This document shows, piece by piece, positions 58,049-64,000 of a stretch of DNA of 64,000 nt. Source of the DNA: UBA4644 sp034933145 (GTDB lineage: Bacteria > Bacillota > Clostridia > Oscillospirales > Butyricicoccaceae); NCBI GenBank assembly GCA_034933145.1, contig JAYFOA010000029.1, forward strand, positions 1 through 64,000, in the 5' to 3' direction. Position numbers and translations under genes: made by a program. The notes beneath the pieces were generated by a model, which was not told where the DNA came from, made no database searches, and worked only from the letters and a program-made list of their open reading frames with translations. Positions within the stretch are counted from its first letter, which is position 1. Each line of letters begins with the position of its first letter.

Positions 58049-59101
58049 ATGCGTATATTCGTGATCAACCCAGGGGCGACCTCCACAAAGCTGGCGGTTT
58101 TTGAAAATGAAGAGCGGGTTTGGAACCGTACGGTGGAGCATGATGCTGCCGAGCTGGCGCCGTTTGCCCGCGTTACGGACCAGCTGCCCTACCGAAAAAA
58201 ACTGATTGAGGCCGCGCTGGCGGAAGCGTCTTTCCCGCTCTCCGGCTTCGACGCAATCGCTGCCCGCGGCGGACTGCTGCGGCATATTCCGTCGGGCACT
58301 TATCTGGTGAGCGACCGGATGCTGGAAGATATTTATAATCCGCCCTACGGTGAGCACGCGTCCAACCTGGGCCCGCTGCTGGCAAGGGAGCTGGGCGATG
58401 CCGCACATATTCCGGCCTATATCACGGACCCGGTTTCCACCGACGAAATGACGGAGACCGCACGGATTTCCGGCCTTCGGGGAATGCAGCGGGAGAGCTT
58501 TTTCCATGCGCTCAATCACAAGGCAATGGCCCGCCGCGCCGCCCAGCAGCTCGGAAAGCCGTACGAGGCGCTGCGGCTGATCGTGGTACATATGGGCGGC
58601 GGCGTTTCGGTGGCGGCCCACGAGTACGGACGGGTTGTGGATGTCTATAACGTCAAGGATGAAGGCAGCTTTTCCATGGACCGCGGCGGCAGCCTGCCTG
58701 TCAACGCGGTGGTCAACCTCTGCTTCTCCGGGAAGACGAAGGCGGAGATCAAGCGCCTGTTGGGCGCTGAAGCGGGTGTCTATTCCTATCTGGGTACCCG
58801 GGACTTCCGGCAGGTGGAAGAGCGGGCCGAGCACGGGGAACCGGATGCAATGCGGGTTTATGACGCATTGGTTTATCAGCACTGCAAGGATATCGGGGCG
58901 ATGGCCGCCGTCCTGCGCTTCCGCGTGGACGCCGTCGTTCTTACCGGCGGCATGGCAAACAGCAAGCGTCTGTGCGCCGCTATTACTGAACGCGTTGGGG
59001 CGTTGGCTCCCGTTCTGGTTCAGCCGGGCGAGGCCGAGATGGAGGCGCTGGCGCTGGGTGCGCTGCGGGTCCTGCGCGGCGGGGAAGTAAGCGAGTATTA
59101 A
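58049..59101 (+). CDS. buk: Butyrate kinase (acyl kinase)
   Basis: A 350-residue ASKHA-fold kinase: VINPGATSTKLAVFE, ARGGLLRHIPSGTY, SFFHALNHKAMARRAA, HMGGGVSVAAHEYGRVVDV and LTGGMANSKRL. It makes an acid plus ATP from an acyl phosphate. Butyrate is the family default. Because indolepyruvate:ferredoxin oxidoreductase genes and an aminotransferase follow, it may act on branched-chain or aromatic acyl phosphates (inference). No phosphotransacylase gene is in the window. RBS CTGGAGG precedes the ATG. The gap to iorA is 40 bases with AAAGGGG. Confidence 0.94.
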   Translation: MRIFVINPGATSTKLAVFENEERVWNRTVEHDAAELAPFARVTDQLPYRKKLIEAALAEASFPLSGFDAIAARGGLLRHIPSGTYLVSDRMLEDIYNPPYGEHASNLGPLLARELGDAAHIPAYITDPVSTDEMTETARISGLRGMQRESFFHALNHKAMARRAAQQLGKPYEALRLIVVHMGGGVSVAAHEYGRVVDVYNVKDEGSFSMDRGGSLPVNAVVNLCFSGKTKAEIKRLLGAEAGVYSYLGTRDFRQVEERAEHGEPDAMRVYDALVYQHCKDIGAMAAVLRFRVDAVVLTGGMANSKRLCAAITERVGALAPVLVQPGEAEMEALALGALRVLRGGEVSEY

Positions 59102-59141
59102 ATAAACTGACAGGATAATATTCGAAAGGGGTGCAACAGAA

Positions 59142-60890
59142 ATGAAACAGCTGATGACCGGCAACGAGGCCGCCGCCCGCGGCGCGTATGAAGCCGGCCT
59201 GAAGGTAGGCGCCGCCTATCCGGGGACGCCAAGCACGGAAATTTTTGAGAACCTGCCCCAGTATAAGGACGCGCTGTACTGCGAGTGGGCTCCCAACGAA
59301 AAGGTGGCCGCAGAGGTGGCCTACGGCGCGTCGATGGCCGGGGTACGGTCCCTGTGTGCGATGAAGCATGTGGGCGTCAATGTGGCGGCCGATCCGATCT
59401 TTACCGCCGCGTACAACGGCGTGGGCGGCGGCTTTGTCATCGTGTCGGCCGATGACCCCAGCATGCATTCGTCTCAGAATGAGCAGGACAACCGCTATTA
59501 CGCGAAGGCCGCCAAGCTGGCGATGGTGGAGCCCTCCGACAGCCAGGAATGCAAGGATTTCATGGCCGTGGCCTTTGACGTTTCCCAGCGGTTTGATCTT
59601 CCGGTGCTGTTCCGGATGACCACCCGCGTCTGCCACAGCAAGAGCCTGGTGGAGTTTGGCGAGCGGAAAGAGGCCGAGGTGCTGCCCTATAAGCGCAATG
59701 TGCGCAAGTATGTCTGCACGCCTGCCAACGCAAAGCTCAACCACCCGCTGCTGGAGCAGAAGCTCCGGGATCTGGAGGTCTATGCCAACACCTGCCCGAT
59801 CAACCGGATGGAGATCAAAGACACAAAGGTCGGCGTGATCACCGCCTCTATCGCCTATCAATATGCGAAGGAAGCGTTCCCCGAGGATACCTCCTTCCTC
59901 AAGCTGGGCTTTACGTATCCGCTGCCGATGGATCTGATCCGGGAATTCGCCGCGAAAGTGGAAAAGCTTTACATCATCGAAGAGCTGGAACCCTTTATGG
60001 AGGAGCAGATCAAGGCCGCCGGCATCCCCTGCGAGGGGAAAAGCGTAATCCCCAATATGTATGAGCTGAACCCTGAGGTCGTGGCTAAAGGCGTATTCGG
60101 CACCGAGCCGAAAACAACCAAGGTGGACTGCGGCATGGTGGGGCGTCCGCCCGCACTGTGCCCGGGCTGCCCGCACCGCGGATTCTTCTATGTGATGTCC
60201 AAAGGCAAGGACTTCGTCATCTGCGGCGATATCGGCTGCTATACGCTGGGCAGCGCCGCACCGCTGAGCGCCATGGACAGCGTCGTCTGCATGGGCGGCG
60301 GCTTCTCTGCCGCCATGGGCATGGCAAAGGCCTTTGAGATCACCGGCCAGACGAACAAGAAGGTTTTCGGTGTGCTGGGCGACAGCACCTTTTTCCACAG
60401 CGGCATGACCGGTGCCGTGGACATCGCCTACAACAAGGGCAATGTCATCCCCGTGGTGCTGGACAACTCCATCACCGGCATGACGGGCCACCAGGATAAC
60501 CCGGGCACCGGCGAGACGCTGATGGGTGAAGAGACACCGGTCATCCGGATCGAGGACGTGCTGCGTTCCTATGGCTTTACCAATGTCATCATTGTGGACC
60601 CGCAGGACCTTAAAGCCATGCAGAAGGCCGTGGACGACGCGCTGGCATCCAAGGAGCCGGCCGCGATCATCACGCGGCGGCCCTGCCTGCTGATCAAGAA
60701 GATCAAACACAATATCGGGCTCTGCGCGGTGGACAGAGAAAAATGCCGCAGCTGCAAAATGTGTCTGAAAGTCGGCTGCCCCGCCGTCTGCATGAAAGAC
60801 GGCAAGGCGTTCATCGACGAAACGCTCTGCGTGGGCTGCACGGTCTGCGCGCAGGTCTGCCCCTTCGGGGCCATTGAAAGGATCAGGTGA
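59142..60890 (+). CDS. iorA: Indolepyruvate:ferredoxin oxidoreductase alpha subunit
   Basis: A 582-residue TPP enzyme subunit. It has the N-terminal pyruvate-oxidoreductase-like domain (GNEAAARGAYEAGLKVGAAYPGTPST), a TPP-binding domain (CGDIGCYTLGSAAPL, GGGFSAAMGMAKA) and a C-terminal 2x[4Fe-4S] ferredoxin (CRSCKMCLKVGC, CVGCTVCAQVC). It oxidises aryl or indole pyruvates to acyl-CoA and reduces ferredoxin in anaerobic amino-acid fermentation. It lies between butyrate kinase and iorB in one operon. Confidence 0.96.
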   Translation: MKQLMTGNEAAARGAYEAGLKVGAAYPGTPSTEIFENLPQYKDALYCEWAPNEKVAAEVAYGASMAGVRSLCAMKHVGVNVAADPIFTAAYNGVGGGFVIVSADDPSMHSSQNEQDNRYYAKAAKLAMVEPSDSQECKDFMAVAFDVSQRFDLPVLFRMTTRVCHSKSLVEFGERKEAEVLPYKRNVRKYVCTPANAKLNHPLLEQKLRDLEVYANTCPINRMEIKDTKVGVITASIAYQYAKEAFPEDTSFLKLGFTYPLPMDLIREFAAKVEKLYIIEELEPFMEEQIKAAGIPCEGKSVIPNMYELNPEVVAKGVFGTEPKTTKVDCGMVGRPPALCPGCPHRGFFYVMSKGKDFVICGDIGCYTLGSAAPLSAMDSVVCMGGGFSAAMGMAKAFEITGQTNKKVFGVLGDSTFFHSGMTGAVDIAYNKGNVIPVVLDNSITGMTGHQDNPGTGETLMGEETPVIRIEDVLRSYGFTNVIIVDPQDLKAMQKAVDDALASKEPAAIITRRPCLLIKKIKHNIGLCAVDREKCRSCKMCLKVGCPAVCMKDGKAFIDETLCVGCTVCAQVCPFGAIERIR

Positions 60891-60895
60891 GCGAT

Positions 60896-61468
60896 ATGAG
60901 CAACGTGAAAAGCATCCTTCTGGTCGGCGTAGGCGGCCAGGGTACGATTTTGGTCAGCAAGCTGTTGACCCAGGGGCTGATTCGGGAAGGCTATGACGTG
61001 AAAATGAGCGAGGTTCACGGTATGGCGCAGCGCGGCGGCAGCGTTTCCACTCAGGTGCGCTACGGCGACAAAGTCTATTCCCCGATCATCGGCCGCGGTC
61101 AGGCAGACGTGATGGTGGCCTTTGAGAAGCTGGAGGCCGTCCGCTATGCGGAGTTTTTAAAGCCGGAGGGCGTGGCGGTTATCAATGACTATGAGATTCC
61201 GTCCATGCCCGTGGCCGCCGGGATGGCAGAGTATCCCGAGGGCTGCATTGAGTCAATGAAAAAGAGCTTTAAGACGCTGGTGATCGACGCAGCCTCCGTC
61301 GCAAAGGAGCTGGGCAACAGCAAGTGCATGAATGTGGTGCTGATGGGCGCGATGGTCAAGGCTTTCGGCATGACGGACATCCCCTGGGAGGACGTGCTGA
61401 AGGAGAACCTGGCGGCGAAGATTCTGGACCTGAACCTGCGTGCCTTTGCCGCGGGACTGAATGCCTGA
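60896..61468 (+). CDS. iorB: Indolepyruvate:ferredoxin oxidoreductase beta subunit
   Basis: A 190-residue subunit of the pyruvate-ferredoxin gamma-type fold: SILLVGVGGQGTILVSKLL, EVHGMAQRGGSVSTQVRYG. It joins IorA in the active enzyme. ATG at 60896 follows AGGTGA by 5 bases; a GTG at 60887 overlapping the iorA stop is an alternative. The aminotransferase gene begins 13 bases downstream. Confidence 0.95.
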   Translation: MSNVKSILLVGVGGQGTILVSKLLTQGLIREGYDVKMSEVHGMAQRGGSVSTQVRYGDKVYSPIIGRGQADVMVAFEKLEAVRYAEFLKPEGVAVINDYEIPSMPVAAGMAEYPEGCIESMKKSFKTLVIDAASVAKELGNSKCMNVVLMGAMVKAFGMTDIPWEDVLKENLAAKILDLNLRAFAAGLNA

Positions 61469-61481
61469 AAGGAGCCATCCG

Positions 61482-62681
61482 ATGGTCAGCAGGGAGATGC
61501 ATGCGTTGGGCAGCAGCCGAAGCTGCATTCGCGAGCTGTTTGAGTTCGGCAGAAAACGCGCCATAGAAAAGGGCCCGGACAGTGTTCTCGACTTCAGTCT
61601 GGGCAACCCGAGCATTCCGGCCCCACAGGCGGTGGCGGATGCCGTATACGAACTGATCGCCGGAGATCCGGTAGCCCTGCACGGCTATACCAGCGCCGCG
61701 GGCGCCGATGCGGTCCGCGACGCTATTGCGGAAAGCTGCAACCGGCGCTTCGGCCTGCGCCTCACCCGCCGCAATCTTTTTATGACCTGCGGCGCGGCGG
61801 CGGCACTGACTGCCACACTGGGCGGGCTGACGCTGGGGCCGGATACGGAATTTGTCGCGTTTGCACCGTTCTTCCCGGAATACCGGGTATTTGCTTCTGT
61901 CCACGGGGGGAAACTGCGGATCGTCCCCGCCGACGAGGAAGCGTTCCAGATCGACTTTACGGCGGCCGAGGCGGCGATCACGCCCTGCACGCAGGCGGTC
62001 ATTATCAACAGCCCAAACAACCCTTCCGGCGTGGTCTATACGGACGCGACGCTTCGCCGGCTGGCCGAGCTGCTGGCACGCAAATCGCAGGAATTCGGCC
62101 ATCCGGTCTATCTGATCAGCGACGAGCCTTACCGCGAGCTGGTCTATGGCGGCATCACCGTCCCCTGGGTACCGGATTTCTACCGGAATACGCTGGTTTG
62201 TTATTCCTTCAGCAAATCCCTTTCCCTGCCGGGTGAGCGCATCGGCTATGCGCTGGCACCCAACGAGCTGGATGACTTTGACACGGTATGCGACGCCATC
62301 GCGGGCGCGGCCCGCTGCATGGGACACGTCTGCGCGCCCTCCCTGCTTCAGCGGGTGGCGGCAGCGTGTGTCGATGTCCGGCCTGATGTGGACATCTATG
62401 AGCGGAACGCAAAACTTCTCTATACCCGTCTGACGGAGATGGGGTACCGCTGTGCCCGGCCCGACGGCGCCTTTTACCTGTTCTTCAAGGCACCCCACGG
62501 CATGACGGCAAAGCAGTTTTCCGATCGGGCGAGGGATGAGCATCAGCTGCTTTTGGTACCGGGGGATGATTTTGGCTGTCCGAACTGGCTGCGCCTTTCC
62601 TTCTGCGCGCCGACCGAAAAGGTAGAACGGGCTTTGCCTTTGCTTGAAAAGCTGATGCAGGAAGACGTAGTTCCTGCCTGA
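61482..62681 (+). CDS. Class I/II aminotransferase, probably feeding IorAB
   Basis: A 399-residue fold-type I PLP enzyme. Landmarks are SLGNPSIPAPQAV, TCGAAAALTATLGGL, NSPNNPSGVVY, the Asp of SDEPYRELVY, and the PLP Lys in CYSFSKSLSLPGERIGY. The ATG at 61482 follows AAAGGAG by 8 bases. It sits last in the buk-iorA-iorB operon, so it probably removes the amino group of aromatic or branched-chain amino acids to give the 2-keto acid used by IorAB (inference from context). Confidence 0.88.
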   Translation: MVSREMHALGSSRSCIRELFEFGRKRAIEKGPDSVLDFSLGNPSIPAPQAVADAVYELIAGDPVALHGYTSAAGADAVRDAIAESCNRRFGLRLTRRNLFMTCGAAAALTATLGGLTLGPDTEFVAFAPFFPEYRVFASVHGGKLRIVPADEEAFQIDFTAAEAAITPCTQAVIINSPNNPSGVVYTDATLRRLAELLARKSQEFGHPVYLISDEPYRELVYGGITVPWVPDFYRNTLVCYSFSKSLSLPGERIGYALAPNELDDFDTVCDAIAGAARCMGHVCAPSLLQRVAAACVDVRPDVDIYERNAKLLYTRLTEMGYRCARPDGAFYLFFKAPHGMTAKQFSDRARDEHQLLLVPGDDFGCPNWLRLSFCAPTEKVERALPLLEKLMQEDVVPA

Positions 62682-62696
62682 ATACACAGAAAAAGA

Positions 62697-62730
62697 ACTC
62701 CCGCGGCAGCTGCCGCGGGAGTCCTCTCTT
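62697..62730 (+). terminator. Probable terminator of the buk-ior operon
   Basis: A perfect 26-bp palindrome (62697-62722, ACTCCCGCGG...CCGCGGGAGT) is followed by a pyrimidine-rich tail CCTCTCTT. The gap 62731-62937 to the next gene shows nothing else firm. Confidence 0.7.
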
Positions 62731-62937
62731 ATATGGATATGTGTTGTCCCGCACGGAGACTTTTCCGCTGCCGATTCGAGAAGGGGACTTTTCCGGATTG
62801 GCGTGAAAACGAGGCCATTTTTCATTGAGCAAGATCAGAACAGCAAAAGACCCGGAAAACTGTTACCCTATGGACAGCAGCCCGGGCAGAGCCGCACGGA
62901 AGCTGCCGCAGACATATGAAATGCAGGAGCTGACGTT

Positions 62938-64000
62938 ATGCGCAGAAAAATACCGCAGACCACAGTTTATTTTATCTATTCGGGCGCCTCCGCACTGTTC
63001 TTTTCCCTCGTCTTTACAGTGAGCGAAATATACCGGATTGAAACCATCGGTCTCAACCCGCTTCAGCTTGTGCTGGTCGGCACGGTTTTGGAAGCAGCTT
63101 GTCTCCTTTTTGAGATCCCCACCGGGATCGTGGCAGATACGAAAAGCCGGAAGCGGTCCGTCATCATCGGCACCGTACTGATTGGGTCTGCGTTTGCCCT
63201 GGAAGGATTCGTGCCGTCTTTTACGGCGGTGATTCTCAGCCAGCTTTTATGGGGGTTGGGCTATACTTTTACCAGCGGGGCGGATGACGCGTGGATCGCG
63301 GATGAATGCGACGGAAAAAATCTGGATTCCGTCTATCTGAAGGGAGCACAGATCAGTCAGCTGTTTTCCCTGATCGGGATCATTTCCAGCACACTTCTCG
63401 GTATGCGCAGAATCAATCTTCCGATGATCGCCGGGGGGCTGTCGTTTATCGCGCTTGCGGTGCTGCTGGCCTTTCTCATGGAAGAGCCGAACTTTACGCC
63501 CGCGCCCGTCGAAGGCCGAAACTCATGGCAGCAGATGCGCCATACGTTTGCAGAGGGAATCAGGCATATCGGCGGGAATCCCGTGCTGATATGGATGGTG
63601 GCGATTTCTTTGCTTTACGGCCTTTACAGCGAGGGTGTTGATCGGCTGTGGACGGCCCATTTTTTGAAGGACATCGGTCTTCCTGAAGCAGGGAACCTAC
63701 GTCCTGTCGTTTGGATCGGGTTGATAGAAGGGACCGCTATGCTGCTGAGCATCGCGGCGGCGGAATATATCAAGCGAAGAATGGAAAAATCGGGCCGGCT
63801 TGACCGCGTTTGGATGCTTGCGGCTATCCATGCCCTGATGGTTGCGATGCTGGTCGGTTTCGGCATTTCCCAAAACTTTTCTATGGGCCTATCGGCCTAT
63901 CTGGGGTTTTATATGCTGCGCACAGTCAATGATCCGGTCTACCGGGCCTGGAGAAATCAGAACATCAGACCGGAGGTAAGGGCCACCGTCATCTCAACCT
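62938..64000 (+). CDS. MFS transporter, 3' end outside the window
   Basis: The frame is open from ATG 62938 to the window edge (354 codons). It was found by reading past the window end, since no stop is present. AGGAG lies 9 bases upstream. Membrane segments run through the sequence, with the conserved loop between the second and third segments as GIVADTKSRKRSVIIG, typical of the major facilitator superfamily. A second cluster of segments begins near WMVAISLLYGLYSEGVD. The subfamily with a single protein and no partner suggests a drug or metabolite exporter. The substrate is unknown. Confidence 0.9.
   Translation, partial: MRRKIPQTTVYFIYSGASALFFSLVFTVSEIYRIETIGLNPLQLVLVGTVLEAACLLFEIPTGIVADTKSRKRSVIIGTVLIGSAFALEGFVPSFTAVILSQLLWGLGYTFTSGADDAWIADECDGKNLDSVYLKGAQISQLFSLIGIISSTLLGMRRINLPMIAGGLSFIALAVLLAFLMEEPNFTPAPVEGRNSWQQMRHTFAEGIRHIGGNPVLIWMVAISLLYGLYSEGVDRLWTAHFLKDIGLPEAGNLRPVVWIGLIEGTAMLLSIAAAEYIKRRMEKSGRLDRVWMLAAIHALMVAMLVGFGISQNFSMGLSAYLGFYMLRTVNDPVYRAWRNQNIRPEVRATVIST

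Noticed and set aside
62825..63022. A 65-codon frame before the MFS gene.
   Set aside because: It overlaps the MFS start in another frame and has no ribosome site; the MFS frame beginning at 62938 is clearly real.
1..64000. Looked for tRNA and rRNA genes, CRISPR arrays, phage genes and intact insertion sequences.
   Set aside because: No tRNA T-loop pattern in cloverleaf context, no spaced repeats of CRISPR type and no transposase or integrase frames were found.

Overview
The window is 64 kb of GC-rich DNA, roughly 58-60% by eye, from a strictly anaerobic, Gram-positive Firmicute. The best fit is a clostridial butyrate-type gut bacterium of the Oscillospiraceae kind (inference). The sequence evidence is a bifurcating-type [FeFe]-hydrogenase, a T-box leader, SLH-anchored surface proteins, a GerMN protein, indolepyruvate:ferredoxin oxidoreductase, butyrate kinase, many GGAGG ribosome sites and sigma-A promoters with 17-bp spacers. 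No rRNA, tRNA, CRISPR array, phage or intact insertion sequence was seen.

Layout. 1-3.5 kb: end of a hydrogenase operon (NuoF-like flavoprotein, HydA, small 2Fe-2S protein). 3.6-6.7 kb: tryptophan T-box leader and a three-gene ABC importer of the TrpXYZ type. 6.8-10.8 kb: cysteine and Fe-S supply (cysK, IscR-like Rrf2 regulator, cysE, iscS, iscU). 10.9-12.3 kb (minus): thiamine salvage (ThiT transporter, thiamine pyrophosphokinase) under a TPP riboswitch. 12.4-17.5 kb: a complete zinc operon (znuA, znuC, znuB, Zur-type Fur protein, YcgR/YcgQ-like pair) behind a perfect 7-1-7 palindrome. 17.5-22.4 kb: an island resembling the orange-protein/MRP systems (DUF5320, DUF134 regulator, flavin reductase-like protein, CGGC protein, two NifX-like proteins, two ferredoxin-containing MinD-type ATPases) with shared operator-like repeats. 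22.4-24.5 kb: orphan PTS-IIC-like permease and a GntR regulator.

24.6-34.3 kb: cell-surface region with a 1990-residue M28+M14 peptidase with SLH anchors, an SLH protein with three tandem repeats, a small PH-like ORF and a diguanylate cyclase. 34.5-38.3 kb (minus): PhzF-like isomerase, calcium-type P-ATPase and a tiny membrane protein; a 16-base match to a sequencing adapter lies just upstream of the ATPase. 38.4-40.5 kb: proBA. 40.5-44.3 kb: TetR regulator, asnA, gdhA (nitrogen assimilation). 44.3-49.2 kb: lipoprotein, TetR-regulated ABC-2 exporter, and an AT-rich acetyltransferase beside a repeat-like intergenic stretch. 49.2-53.4 kb: DUF2238-like membrane protein, class III aminotransferase, SCP2-like protein, MATE exporter. 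53.5-57.8 kb: D,D-carboxypeptidase, ComEA-like protein, a two-component system and a GerMN lipoprotein. 57.9-62.7 kb: butyrate kinase, IorA, IorB and an aminotransferase, which together look like an amino-acid fermentation module yielding reduced ferredoxin and ATP. 62.9 kb to the end: an MFS transporter cut by the window edge.

The most unusual material is the NifX/MRP island with its DUF134 operators and structured leader, the double-peptidase surface protein, and several unexplained structured leaders. All functional calls come from reading motifs and gene context; no database search was run.
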